Positions 24,288 to 36,589 are shown, counted from the first letter of the stretch. The stretch: 64,000 nucleotides of DNA from Coenobita brevimanus (GCA_032717465.1 CM064697.1:7095533-7159532), one strand, 5' to 3'. The notes: generated from the sequence alone by a model not told the origin. Made by a program: numbers and translations.

Positions 24288-24385
24288 TTAACCCCTTCAA
24301 CCAGAATGTCACTCTTACTGTGGTGTTGCTGCTACCAAACCATTTTATTCAGTCCTGAAATTATTTTTCATGATGAAAGGGTTAA
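24288..24385. mobile_element. Family A element with TTAA at both ends
   Basis: It starts TTAACCCCTTCAACCAG and ends CATGATGAAAGGGTTAA, so a TTAA tetranucleotide flanks inverted CCC(C/T)TTCA ends. The interior has gctaccaaaccattttatt, the usual family A core. TTAA sites with CCC-starting ends are the hallmark of piggyBac-type elements, which makes this the most informative copy. The length is 98 bp including both TTAA. Confidence 0.7.
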
Positions 24386-24393
24386 TGAAGGAT

Positions 24394-24458
24394 GTATCTA
24401 ACCCCTCCAGTTCGATGAGTCTATCCTAAGCTGATAAAAATCCTCTGGTAGCAGGAAG
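24394..24458. mobile_element. Family A half-element, opposite orientation
   Basis: Runs atctaacccctccagttcg, then atcctaagctgataaaaatc and ctctggtagcagg. Together with the preceding copy it gives a head-to-head arrangement. Confidence 0.65.
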
Positions 24459-24465
24459 AACTATC

Positions 24466-24695
24466 AAAAGTGCACAAGAACTATCTGCAAAGTGAACAAG
24501 AACTCCGTCAAAAGTGCACAAGAACTACATCTCAAGTGCGCATTAACTACATAAGTGCACAAGACTTATATCAAAAGTGTACAAGACCTATATCAGTGCA
24601 CAAGACCTATATCAAGTGCACAAGACCTATATCAAAGGTGCTCAAGACTTATATCACACCAGCAAGTGCACAAGACCTACATCAAAAGAGCTCAG
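24466..24695. repeat. Minisatellite, gtgcacaagacctatatca unit of 19-22 bp
   Basis: About ten units vary in length by a few A at their 3' end, so no single reading frame survives the array. The K/Y/Q/D-rich peptides seen here are its translation. Confidence 0.92.
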
Positions 24696-24828
24696 AGAAC
24701 ATACCGACGTCATGCACGAGCTCTGATATATACTCGATATACATAAATATCAAATCACTTCTTCCCAGACCCACAAACAATGCACTGTACAACCCATGCT
24801 TGAGCCAAATTGCATCAAGCTTTCATTA

Positions 24829-24862
24829 ACATCCATCCATCCATCCATCCATACATACATAA
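24829..24862. repeat. (ATCC)n/(ATAC)n microsatellite
   Basis: About five ATCC units followed by ATAC units. Confidence 0.9.
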
Positions 24863-25476
24863 TACAGATACAGATTCAAATCACAATAGCTTTGCCTTTT
24901 GCGTCGCTTATAATTAAAAAGACATACTCAGGCAAAAGAGGTTAACCGTACCTCGTCTATCCTTTCCGACCTCCAGCCGCTTAATGGTATGAATTCATTA
25001 ACTGATGATATAAAGGTTGGTCAATATACTTACATATATCCATGGGATTTTAGCAGTATTGCAACTTATCTGATTACTGTTGAACGGGTTAGGAAGCTCT
25101 CATATTTGTCTATATATTTATCTCACTTACCACCATGTCCGTTCCATTCCTCCCTACTTCCCTATTCATCCATAATTCTACCCTTCTACACAACTCGCTA
25201 CTATACATCCCTTCCGTTCTGGGTGCCATTTACGTTCACCCGTTTCTTATCTGGCGCTGAGCTTGCCCTGTCTTTTGCTCTCCCCTACACTAATTACCCT
25301 ATTATTCTCTACATCTATTCATTTCGCTATTATACTACACTTCCGTTCTTGGAGCTATTTACGTTCATCCTCCTTTTTTATCTGGTGTTTTGTTTACCCT
25401 CTCTTTTTCTCCCTACTGCACTCAGTTCCGTCGTGATTCTCCTTTTTCTCATATTCATCCATCTTGTTATTATTAC
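24863..25476. other. Non-coding, turning pyrimidine-rich
   Basis: From about 25.1 kb recurrent phrases such as cgctattatac, acttccgttctgg and atttacgttca suggest a diverged tandem repeat of roughly 110-130 bp. A 203-codon frame crosses the region and ends in an H/T dipeptide array; I do not consider it coding. Confidence 0.45.
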
Positions 25477-25493
25477 GCATGCGCGCGAGCGCG

Positions 25494-25577
<84 letters not shown>
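25477..25577. repeat. (GC)-rich then (AC)n microsatellite
   Basis: Alternating cgcatgcgcgcgagcgcgag followed by about 80 bp of AC. Confidence 0.97.
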
Positions 25578-25580
<3 letters not shown>

Positions 25581-26170
25581 CACATCTGCTGTCTTCTTAA
25601 TCCTTTCTTTTTCCCCTCGTCTTGCGCCCATTTTCGTCCATTTCCCCTCTCTTGCGCTTATCTCCCCTCCTTCTTTCCCTAATTCTCTCTTCAGCATGGT
25701 GCATTTCCCCTCCTTTTATTATCTTTTCTGTCTCTCCGACATTCGCACTCGCCAAACATTATTCCCCTCTCTAGTTTTTTCCTGTTTCGTCTTTGCACAT
25801 CCCTCCAACTCATTTCCGTTCATCTCCTCTTCTCTATTGCTTCACTACCTCTAATTTTACCCTCCGTTATCTCTCTGCCTTATATTCATTTTCTCCCACT
25901 CCCCTTCCCATAGTGCTGAACTTCTCCCCTTCATTCTAGTGCCATTTCCGCTCATTCTCTTCCCCACCCGGATTTGTTTGTCATTTCAATTTCCAACCCC
26001 TGTTTACTCATTTCCACCCATATCCTCCTCTTTGTGTTCTCCAGTTTTTTGCTCATGAGTCCCATTACTTGCATTTATTTTTTCTTTTTTTTTCAACTGT
26101 CTATTCATTCTTGCATTCTCATACACTTATTTCACCCAAAATTCCTCAGTGACAGAGTGTTCTATTACTC
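25578..26170. repeat. Pyrimidine-rich degenerate sequence
   Basis: C/T-dominated plus strand with recurring ttcccctc and catttccgttcat phrases. No coding evidence. Confidence 0.45.
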
Positions 26171-26236
26171 CCATCATCATCATCATCATCATCATTATCA
26201 CCATCATCATCAACACCACCACCAGCACCACCACAT
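26171..26236. repeat. (CAT)n/(CAC)n trinucleotide array
   Basis: CAT units pass into CAC/CCA units, giving apparent poly-H and poly-I peptides. Confidence 0.95.
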
Positions 26237-26699
26237 TATCATCACAATTTACCATCGTTATGAACCGAGTGAAAACACAGGTACGAAAAATGAAAAAAAT
26301 GAAAATAATGAAGTACAACAATCACCAGTATCTTACGAAAACAGGTTACACCTCTCAAATCATTCAAGCCTTCGAAATCTAGCAAATATTCATTCATTTC
26401 TCTCTTTCCCGATGCCATTCTTTGCGTGTGGTTTTGTCCGTCCCTTGCCCTCCTCTCTCCCCCTTTCGCTTATTTTCGTGCCTCTCCCCTCCCTCTTGTT
26501 TATGCCAACCTTTTTCCTCCGTTAACTCCCTTCTCATATACATTTACTTCCCGCTAATGTATTCCTGTATATATGTTCCCTTTTCTGCTTACCCTCTTCC
26601 ACATCCTTTCCTCCATTTTCCTCTTCACTTTCCTCCCTCAAAAAATCCCTTCCATATCCTTCCCTCCACCTCCCCTTCGTCATTCTGTCTTCCACCTAC
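26237..26699. other. Non-coding, mostly pyrimidine-rich
   Basis: The first 140 bp are AT-rich and of mixed complexity; the rest is C/T-rich. Nothing recognised. Confidence 0.35.
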
Positions 26700-27080
26700 C
26701 CTTCCAAATTCTTTCCTACGCCTCTCCTTCCACATCCTTTCCTCCCCTCCCTTTCTACCTCTCCTTCCCCAACCTTTCCTCCCCTCCCTTTCTACCTCTC
26801 CTTCCACATCCTTTCCTCCCCTCCCTTTCTACCTCTCCTTCCACATCCTTTCCTCCCCTCCCTTTCTACCTCTCCTTCCCCAACCTTTCTTGAACCTCCC
26901 TTTCCACCCTCTATCCTACCCCCCCACCTTCCCAGTCCTTTCCTACCTACCTCCCTTGCCCATCCTTTCCTACCCTCCTTCCCCATCCTTTCCTACCCCC
27001 CCTTCCTCATCCTTTCCTACTCCCCCTTTCCCATCCTTTCCTCCTCTCCCTTTCCACATCCTTCCTCCACCTCCCCTTAA
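26700..27080. repeat. Polypyrimidine minisatellite, 37-bp unit
   Basis: The landmark cacatcctttcctcc (or cccaacctttcctcc) recurs at 26731, 26768, 26805 and 26842, an exact 37-bp period, then decays into shorter ccatcctttcctac units to 27080. The P/S/F/L-rich 276-codon plus-strand frame is its translation. Confidence 0.93.
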
Positions 27081-28800
27081 GCCTTCTTCTCTCTACCTTC
27101 CCCTTCATTTCCCTTCCCATACCTCTCCCTTCATTTCTCTCCCTTTATCCTCTCTTCACATGCCTTTCACTACATCCCTTTTTCCTTCCCTTCCCTTGCC
27201 AGCCTCGCTTTACCCCCTCTCCCCCTTAACTTCCTCCCTTTACCTCCCTTAACACATCGCTTTCTCAACTTTCTTCTTTACTCTCCCTTCTCCCACCACC
27301 AATGTCATTTTCCTTCGTTCACTATCTCTTTTCCCTTCATTTACCATCCCTTTTCACCTGCATTTTTTTTTTCTTCGTAGCGTTCCCTCCATTTTCGTTT
27401 CCCCCATTCCTATTTTTCTCTTAATTTCCATTGGGTTTAGTATTTTTACATCCTTTCAGGCTCACTTAATTAGTTTTCAGTATCTCCTCAATAACCCGAT
27501 ATTGCTAACTTTAATTCAGTTTTCTTTTATCTCGCTTTTTCTTCGTTCGCTTTTCTGTTCTGCTGCTTCCTGTGCTTCCGTCTTTTTTTCCCCCCTTTAC
27601 CTCATTCGACTTTTTCTACGTTCAATTCACCAGTGTTTTCTGACTCACTCTCTCTCTCTCTCTTTCTCTCTCTCATTATTTTCTTCGACCTATTCGCACC
27701 CTCTCTCTCCCTTCATGCACTCCCTTTTTTAAGCTTTTCTCACTCACACCTCCCTCGCAACTCTCACACTCTCTTTTTTTTTTCCCCCGCCTCCCTTTGA
27801 CGTCTCCCGAGCCCCACTCCTTCCTTTCATCTCACCCCAACTTTTTTCCAATTTGTTAAACTCCCCCCAAATTTCTCCTTTCTTTCTCATGTCCATTTAT
27901 TTCATCTCTTGTTCCCCGTTCCCCACCTTTTCCCTCCCTCCGTTTTCTACTCCTCCTCTTTCGTCCTCTTGTCAAAATAATTCGTTCTTCTTTCTTCCCG
28001 GTTCACATAAATCTCTTCCATGAACTACCAATACCTATTTCACTTCTCCAGATCCGTAATACTTAACCTATCCTCTAACCTTTGTATTTCATTCGCAGTC
28101 TCTCTCCATAAACGCATCCAATTTCTCCCCTCCATCAGTCACATCTATTCGTACGTCTAATTTCACGCCTCCATTTTCGAACCTCGCTCCCACCTCTATT
28201 TCTCCCTGTTCATCGTTCCTCCTACCCTACCCTCCATCCTTGAAATCTTTCCACCATTTATCATTCAGAGCTTTTCACATGCCCAGATTTACGCATCAAT
28301 TCCCAGGCGCTCTGTACATACTCCCCATTTATCGGTTTCTCCTTCCTTCTCTTCCAGCCTTGAAATTCTTGCACGTTTTACCATTCATATTTTTCCGTCA
28401 TCATCACCATCATCATCGACAATAACGTTATCATTATCACCGTAAAAATTCACATAACCATTCCCAAACCCCCTTTAATTACTCTCCGTTCAGTGGTTCG
28501 TTTCTATATTGTTCAAACCTAAAAATCCTTCCACCTTTTATCATTCAGATCTTACCACCACCAACATCTTGATAATTATCACCACTAAACAGGGTAGGTA
28601 GTAATTCATATTTCTATTCCCTAATCTCCTCTACTTACTCCCTAGTCATCGGTTTCTCCTTCCCTCTCATCCATCTTCGAAATCCTTCCACCTTGCCCCC
28701 TCAAACCAGGGCGTCCTAATGCCCTCTAATTACCCCAAGTTTATTGTCAGGCCCATTAGCTAATTATCCTGGCTCGGCGGCAGGAACAGAAGGGGAGGGG
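27081..28800. repeat. Pyrimidine-rich domain, degenerate
   Basis: C/T-dominated plus strand with short CT runs (27649-27676) and a CAT run (28396-28415). The phrase ccaccatttatcattcaga, or a variant, recurs near 28250, 28376 and 28533, hinting at a ~130-155 bp repeat. No gene recognised. Confidence 0.45.
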
Positions 28801-30529
28801 AGGGGAAGGGGATAGAGAGGACGCTGGTTAATAATTCACCTCCAATAACTGGCTTCCGGTGCATGGCTGGGATATAATCAACCACTGAGGCTCGTTGTTA
28901 TTATGTGTCAAGTCGCCAGGTGCTGCCCTCTGCCCCTCCACCAGCCTCATACATCTCTCTACGTGCAACAGGAGGATTGAAGGAAGGGGTCTCGTGCTGT
29001 CGACTTGTTGCACTGAATTTTACGAGTGATTGAATCGTTTATGGTCGGTTTAATAGCCCAGGGTACATTTTGGGGCTGATGGTTCTTCCCTCAACTTTTC
29101 TTATCTTGCCATTTTTATTTACCATAATCTGGAGCTTTTTATGAACCTTCTTCTGACCTCTTCAAAGCCATGTATGTTATGTTTTTATTTTTTCCACTCC
29201 TTTTTCATATCCTTCCCCTAATCCAGCACCTACTTCTCCGCCAAGCCACAACATCCCCTACAAGTTTTTGCCCACACGAGACTCTTTTTTTTTTTCCCTC
29301 CTTCCCTTCATTTTTACCTAACCTCATTACGATCCTCTCCAGTTCTCTATCCCCCACCATTCTTCCTTCTTATATCTTCCTCCTCTAAAATCTAAATAGC
29401 ATCTTTATTTCCCCAATTATTCTTTCCTTCCCTTCCCTCATTTACTCCCCTTTTCTTCCTTGGACACATACCTCCCATTCCTCTTTCATAACTCTCCCTC
29501 AGCATGCCTTCCTATCCATCCTGTCCTCCTCCAAATATTCATATACCAGACATAAAACCCATCATCAATTCACAACTCATTCATTCTTCCAGGCCCATCA
29601 GCTCTCTCGTTTTCAACCAGTTAAGCATTTAAGTAGCATAATCGGCAGAGTTGGAGACCGTGAACCCTCTCATGTAAAATATCGGTTCCCCTGTCAACCC
29701 ACCTTTAGCCATAGTGGAAAGATGAGGTCTGTAGTAAGTCAGTCATGGATTTACTACAGCCATGAGTATGATTTTCCTCTAACACTGGTTTCTCTCTTCA
29801 ACCAGATCTGTTTCTTTCCTTTTCCAAGTGTTCATTACAGTTCCCTTACTGTAAATTTTAAACAGCATTCTTTTCTTGCACTTTATCTCCACTTTCTTAC
29901 ACCATCTATACCTGCCTCCTCCTCAAGGTTACTTCTCCTCCCTCAAAGTTACGGTAACGATATCTAAACAATTTCCTTCAAGAACAATGCATTACCTATA
30001 CATTCAGTCTCCTCTTACTCATTCTGTAAACGACGTAAACCTTATTCTCTAATATTCCTCCTACCCCTTCGCCACATCTCTCACTTTTTTCTGCATCCCC
30101 AGCGCCCCTTCGCCCCCTCCTTCATAAAGGCTTTGCTAAATCTCTACCGTCTTACCTCATCCAATATATTCCGCCAACTAAAGTCTCACTGCTGTCTTAC
30201 CTGAAAAAAGAAAATCATAACTGTCACTCATACAGGTAACATTATTGCATCGTCACTTATGTCACTATCACCATTATATTAGCACACACTTTAACAGTAC
30301 TACCACCAATATCTTCATCACATTCCTGCATGTTATATTACATCCATTTCTACATTTTGTTAAAGACGTAAGACCTAGCTTGCAGTAACGTCACTAAGTA
30401 AAATTTACCTCGTGAGCTAGACTTTTACTTTGTATCTCGTAAACCACACCCAGCACAAACACTAGAAATATTATTAAACCAACGGAGGACTATCACGGTT
30501 ACACTGCCAGTACATCACTATCACGTGAG
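28801..30529. other. Mixed non-coding sequence
   Basis: 28.7-29.05 kb is less repetitive and holds several TAATTA-type words; the rest is C/T- and A-rich. No RNA or protein gene recognised. Confidence 0.4.
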
Positions 30530-30790
30530 CATAAGCACACCAGCACATCACCTTATCATCGTCACACTATTGCTACACCACCACCACAACCACACTACCT
30601 TTACATCATCTCACTATTATTACGCCACCACATTATTACCACACCACCACACCACATCAACACACGACTTTTACTTCATCACACTGTACCACCGCACCAC
30701 ATCTACACACGACTTCTACTTCATCACACTGCGCCACCACACCACATCACACTACCACACCACCTTTACACCATCACACCGTTGCCATAC
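30530..30790. repeat. CAC-rich minisatellite with a 45-bp unit
   Basis: The phrase cacacgacttttacttcat at 30661 recurs as cacacgacttctacttcat at 30706 (45 bp). Both lie inside a longer accacc/catcac-rich stretch. Confidence 0.85.
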
Positions 30791-31159
30791 CACCACCTGG
30801 ATCAGTGGCCACAGAGAGGACAGTCGTATAAGAGACATAAATCCTCCTTGAGAGCAACAACACTCATGAAAGGACCGACCTTCTTCCGGGATAACATAAA
30901 TCTTTTTCTGCCTCTTTCCTGCGTTCAGAAAAAAACAAAATCTTTCCTCTTCGGTTTATTACTATACTTTATACAATCTACGGAAATATTCAGAAAGACA
31001 TACATGAATTAATATAATGGTTGTATAATGCAATTTTCTATACGAGTATGTTAAGAAAGTATAGAAACATGTTAATATAAACCTCCATTTATCTACCTAC
31101 TGTATTATCTATCTATCAATCTATCCATTTACCTATCTATCCACTGTCTCTATCTCTCT

Positions 31160-31161
<2 letters not shown>
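30791..31161. other. AT-rich non-coding sequence
   Basis: Contains short CTAT/ATCT words at 31091-31140 leading into the next microsatellite. No gene seen. Confidence 0.35.

Positions 31162-31202
<41 letters not shown>
31162..31202. repeat. (AC)n microsatellite
   Basis: AC array of about 41 bp. Confidence 0.97.
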
Positions 31203-31203
<1 letters not shown>

Positions 31204-31279
31204 GGAGCCTCAACATCCATTTTAGTCTGTTCTTGCCTCCACACCGTCCAGGCATTGTCGCACACATGGCCTGCCAAGA

Positions 31280-31571
31280 GAGACCCTCCCGTCCCTTCCT
31301 TCACTCTCCTCCCTCTTTTTACTTTACTCTTATTTTTCCAACCACTCTCCATGCTCCTCATCCATTTCTCTGCTCTTCCTGGTCGCATTTTTTCCTATAT
31401 TAACGATTCTCCCCGACCAACCTACATTACATTCGTTCTATTACCTGTATTGTTCATCTCAGTCCCATACTTCATTGTCAGCACCTCGCTTAACAAACCT
31501 TACCCTCTCAATTACCGTTTCTTAATTTCATCACCATTCTCCATTTCATCGTCCAGTTACACAGGCCATCT

Positions 31572-31608
<37 letters not shown>

Positions 31609-31941
31609 GTACATAATCTTTGTTCTCTTCCTCTTCTTTCTGCAGTCTTCTGGCCCTTCATTTCTTCTCCTTCCCATTCCCTACATGGTCATTCTCTCCT
31701 TTCTAATCAACTCCTCTTTTCTTTTTTTCTGACCTCCAAATTTTCTTCTTACTACTCAGTCCCTGTCTTCTCTTTCTCTCCCTTTCAACTCCTTCCATCT
31801 TTTCATTCCTCCTCATTCTCTTCATTTCTACTCCCTCGCTGTCTTCTTTCTTTTCCCCTTTCTGTCCCCCTCCTGTCCACTTTCTCGCCTGTCCCCTACC
31901 TCTTCTCTTTTCTCCTCCTGTCTCCTCTGTCTCTTCCTTTT

Positions 31942-31980
<39 letters not shown>

Positions 31981-32273
31981 CTCTCTCTTCCCTTTTCTCC
32001 TTCTTCTCCCCTCCATCTCCCTTCCTACATCCTCTCAGCCCTCTTTCTTTCCCTTTCATGTACCCATAATCCCTGGAATGGCTTCTGGAGGGTCCAACAT
32101 TTATCTGCCTCTGTGCCCGACCCTCCATAGAAGCTGCTCCCTGGCCACTCTTTGTCACAACACGGGATAAACATTGATGCTGGCCAAATAAAGGACCCTC
32201 GACCTCCCTTCCTGGTCTTTGTATTTTCTTCTTAAATTAGTGTCCCATCCAATACTTTTTTCTTACTCTTCCA

Positions 32274-32333
<60 letters not shown>

Positions 32334-32578
32334 TTTCATTTGCTGTTGTTCTCTCTTTCAGTTTACCTTTCGTACTTAATCCTCCCTTCCATTCTACGTA
32401 CCGTATTTTCCAATTGAGTCTTACCACGTCAGTCTAACACCCTCATCCCTCAAATGATTCTTTTTCCCATTTACATTACCTACTTACCACCTTTACTTTA
32501 CCCATATCTTCTTCCTCCCATTATCCCTTCCCCCTCTTTCCCCTTCTCCCTCCTCTCCTCCTGTTTCCCCCCCCCCCT
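31280..32578. repeat. Pyrimidine-rich domain before a strand switch
   Basis: The plus strand is C/T-dominated and includes CT arrays at 31573-31605, 31944-31977 and 32279-32331. The 291-codon plus-strand frame and 151-codon minus-strand frame (R/E/K/G-rich) are two faces of the same biased composition. Confidence 0.7.
32279..32331. repeat. (CT)n microsatellite
   Basis: CT array of about 53 bp. Confidence 0.97.
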
Positions 32579-32930
32579 GGCCCAAAGACTCTCTCAGCTT
32601 CTTATGAGATGAAAGTGGGGGGGAGAGGAAGGGGAAGGGAGCTGGGAGAGGCGAGGGCTGAGGAATTGTGTGAAAGGAGATGAGAAGGGTAACCTGGATA
32701 GAGCTAGGGGGAGGAGAAGGGGAAGGAAGAAGGGGAGAGAAGAGAGAACCGACAAACAAATAAGAAGGGAAACTAAAACGAAAAGAAAAATGAATGCACG
32801 TAATACTGAGGCTCATGCAAGTTTAGGGGGAAAATACAATGCTGGAAAAAAGCAAGCAGGAACTGTGTGGAGGGGAGAGAGGGCTTGTAGAAAAGGTGCA
32901 AGGAAGAAGACTAGGTGACAGTGGGAATGG
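32579..32930. repeat. Purine-rich tract after the strand switch
   Basis: After a run of C and the short neutral stretch tggcccaaagactctctcag, the plus strand becomes G/A-dominated (gggggggagaggaagggg and similar). It mirrors in complement the C/T-rich sequence just before, forming a loose inverted repeat centred near 32,590. Confidence 0.6.
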
Positions 32931-33061
32931 GAAGGTGTTAAATGGATAATGGCAAAAGGGCAACGTAACTGGTAATTTCAACAGAGGTCAAACACTGCAC
33001 GGTACATCCATGGCCAAGTAACTGTACAAGATGTATAGAAGAAAAAATCTTCTATATGGTA

Positions 33062-33064
<3 letters not shown>

Positions 33065-33123
<59 letters not shown>
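33065..33123. repeat. (AC)n microsatellite
   Basis: AC array of about 59 bp. Confidence 0.97.
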
Positions 33124-33130
<7 letters not shown>

Positions 33131-33324
33131 CCCAGAATAAATAAAATAAAATGTCAATATAAAGGCAATATATAAATACACGATACCATACTACAATTAC
33201 TACAAAACATAGCACCACAAATAAACTGACAATGCAAAATGAAGAATAAAAAAAAATACCAAGGGGATGATCAACTGAGGCACAGACAGAAGCAACAAGA
33301 GACCATCACTCAGCTCTAAAAACT

Positions 33325-33425
33325 GGGGAGGGGAAGGGGGAGGGGAAGGGGAAGGGGAAGGGGAAAGGGGAGGGGGAGGAGGAGAGAGGAAGGAGGGGGC
33401 AGGGGGTGAGAGGGATGAGGGAGGT
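33325..33425 (+). repeat. G-run tract, possible G-quadruplex
   Basis: At least eight runs of four or more G are separated by one to three A (ggggaagggg pattern). This satisfies the usual G4 pattern several times over on the plus strand. Confidence 0.85.
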
Positions 33426-33529
33426 GAGGGAAGCGAGACCTTTAAACACAGATGATCCCTTTCCATCGCCATGAATCATGCTTTAAGAAGGCAAGTGTAA
33501 CTTAAGCGTCAGAAGATCCATTTTATCCA

Positions 33530-33815
33530 GTCTAATCTGCACCACACCTACGACCTTACATTTACCTTTAACCTGCACCACACCTACGACCTTACATTTA
33601 CCTTTAACCTGCACCACACCTACGACCTTACATTCTACCCCTAACCTGCACCACACCTACGACCTTACATTCCACCCCTAACCTGCACCACACCTACGAC
33701 CTTACATTCTACCCCTAACCTGCACCACACCTTCGACCTTACATTCTACCCCTAACCTGCACCACACCTTCGACCTTACATTTTATCCGTAACTTGCACC
33801 ACACCTGGACCTCAT
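33530..33815. repeat. Minisatellite, 36-37 bp unit, about eight copies
   Basis: The landmark acctacgacctt (later accttcgacctt) occurs at 33546, 33582, 33618, 33655, 33692, 33729 and 33766. The period is 36 bp for the first units and 37 bp for the later ones. The unit change from ttaccttt to ctacccct coincides with the added base. Confidence 0.95.
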
Positions 33816-34822
<1,007 letters not shown>

Positions 34823-34949
34823 CCCTCTTTTCTCCCCAAATTAACCACTTCACTCCAAATTCGCATTATATATATATTTAAGTCCTGCACCCTTCATGTG
34901 GTTTTATTAATCGATTTTATTCAACTGTACTGTGGGAAGAGCTGCATTA

Positions 34950-35052
34950 TATTACATCTAACCCCTCCTGTTCCAAATGTGTTTCCCCAAGCGAAGAAAA
35001 TTTTCCGGTTTCAGCAAGAATATGATCAAAATGTCATCGTAGTGAGGGGGCT
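34950..35052. mobile_element. Family A element
   Basis: Contains atctaacccctcctgttcc, then agcaagaatatgatcaaaatg, then tcatcgtagtgagggggcta: the family A order from inner end to outer end. Confidence 0.65.
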
Positions 35053-35468
35053 AAATCTTTTTCGAAACTCAGATACTTATCAAACCACTTATTCGCAACT
35101 AATTTCCCCCCACACTTTCTCGCATCACTTTTTATCATGCAACTCTTCCTTACTTTTCATGAACTCTCAATTTCACCAAATATTAACCAACAAGTCTCTT
35201 TCTAAAACCAAGCTCTTACCCATTCCAAACCCACTGGCCAGCCCTCCCGTACTTTCCTCCTTACAGCATTATTTTGTCATCCATCACTCACCTATTATTT
35301 TCTCTCCCATTTCTCCAGACACAAGGCAAACGAATAACAAATCCTACTCCAAAATCAATCTCTTACTCATCACTAACCCCAGACCAAATTCCCACACTAC
35401 ATGTAATTCTTCTCAAACATTTTATCAACCACTACTGTATATTATTTTTTCTTATCTCACCTCCCGCT

Positions 35469-35469
<1 letters not shown>
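35053..35469. other. AT-rich non-coding sequence
   Basis: The phrase aatctcttactcatcactaa resembles aagctcttacccattccaaa about 130-150 bp earlier, hinting at diverged tandem repeats. No gene recognised. Confidence 0.35.

Positions 35470-35502
<33 letters not shown>
35470..35502. repeat. Poly-A run
   Basis: About 31 consecutive A. No recognisable retrogene body lies upstream, so it is not called a retroposed tail. Confidence 0.95.
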
Positions 35503-35505
<3 letters not shown>

Positions 35506-35861
35506 AAGAAAAATCAAGCCCCACAATTCAGGCCCCCACCAGCCCCTGCCTCGTACCAGCATTTTATCCTCTACCACAATATTTTTTTTTTCTTTTTTTT
35601 TTGCCTCCCTCTTCTATACTCATTAATTCTAAACTCAAGCTCTTACCTAACCCCCGTAACCCATTCACTCCGATTAAACATTTCTATTTTTATATTTAGT
35701 TTTCTCTCAAGAATCTTATTTACCTTAGGATAATTTTTGTCGAGCTTTAAGGGTCTGATATAGCCGTAATTAATATCTACCACTACTATAGATGGTTCCC
35801 TAGTTGAAGAAATTCCCTTACTAATAGTCTACGCAAACTAGAAAGCACCCACAGAGCGCAT

Positions 35862-36332
35862 ACCTCCGCCAATGTCGCTGCCATTAAAAAGGATCCAGAT
35901 CCGGATCCGTGGAGATATTGTGTGGTATACATAGGATCCGTATCCGTCCCCGAATTAAATCTGTTGTTCCTTTGCCCATGGCCCATTTTTCCACAAAATT
36001 TTATTGAAATTCATTGAGAACTTTTGGAGATATTGTGCGGGACACATAAGATCCGGATCTGTTCCAATGTTTAATCAATTCTTTTTTGGACTATGGCCCA
36101 CCCTTCCACAAAATTTCATTTAAATCCATTTAGAACGTTTGGAGATGTTGTGCGGGATACTCCGGATCCGGATCCGCCCCAACATTTAACCAATTCTTTT
36201 TTGGCCCATGGCCCACCCTTCCACAAAATTTTATTGAAATTCATCGAGGTTTTTCGGAGATATCGTGAGGACAAAGAAACAGACAAATACTGGCGAATAC
36301 ATAACCTCCTCCAGCTTCGTTGGCGGAGGTTA
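35862..36332. mobile_element. Family E: inverted-repeat element with 115-bp tandem monomers
   Basis: The left end carries tacctccgccaatg and the right end ttggcggaggtta, an inverted pair. Inside, the landmark ggagatattgtg (or variant) sits at 35911, 36026, 36141 and 36256, and ccacaaaattt at 35991, 36106 and 36221: an exact 115-bp period throughout. Each of the first monomers holds a ggatccggatc-type palindrome. The right flank, gtgaggacaaagaaacagac, is unique to the last unit. The structure is a non-autonomous element whose core has expanded as satellite monomers. Confidence 0.8.
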
Positions 36333-36589
36333 AGTATGAAAAATACGTCACTAACGAATGGGACTAACCATAGTACACTCCACCTCCATTCTTACCCCTT
36401 GTCCTAGTACATTACTCTCCACAGTTTTCCAACTTATAATCGGCACATCTCTAGCATTAGCTGACGTTAAGACGATTATGTTCCACTGGGAGGGAGTCAT
36501 GGGGGCCTGGTGTGCTCATTCTCGTACCATTAACCTTTCTCCTGACCCGGACCGCTACGATTTTATTCAAGTATTCCCCAAACGTTATC
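36333..36589. other. Non-coding sequence
   Basis: Mixed sequence between two elements. A plus-strand frame of 113 codons runs through here into a family A copy; it has no recognisable domain. Confidence 0.35.

Noticed and set aside
26422..27252. 276-codon plus-strand proline-rich frame
   Set aside because: Built on a 37-bp pyrimidine repeat, which cannot keep one protein repeat in frame; overlapping frames are equally open.
31255..32130. 291-codon plus-strand frame, among the longest in the window
   Set aside because: C/T-rich composition with three CT arrays inside; no domain or codon-position signal visible.
33530..33815. CCTAACC words suggesting arthropod telomeric (TTAGG)n sequence
   Set aside because: The words are one part of a 36-37 bp minisatellite unit and never occur as consecutive pentamers.
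35470..35502. Poly-A run as the tail of a processed pseudogene
   Set aside because: No retrogene body upstream on the plus strand and no target-site duplication seen.
34898..35506. 202-codon plus-strand frame
   Set aside because: Its N-terminal part is a direct translation of a family A element and it ends in poly-K from the poly-A run.
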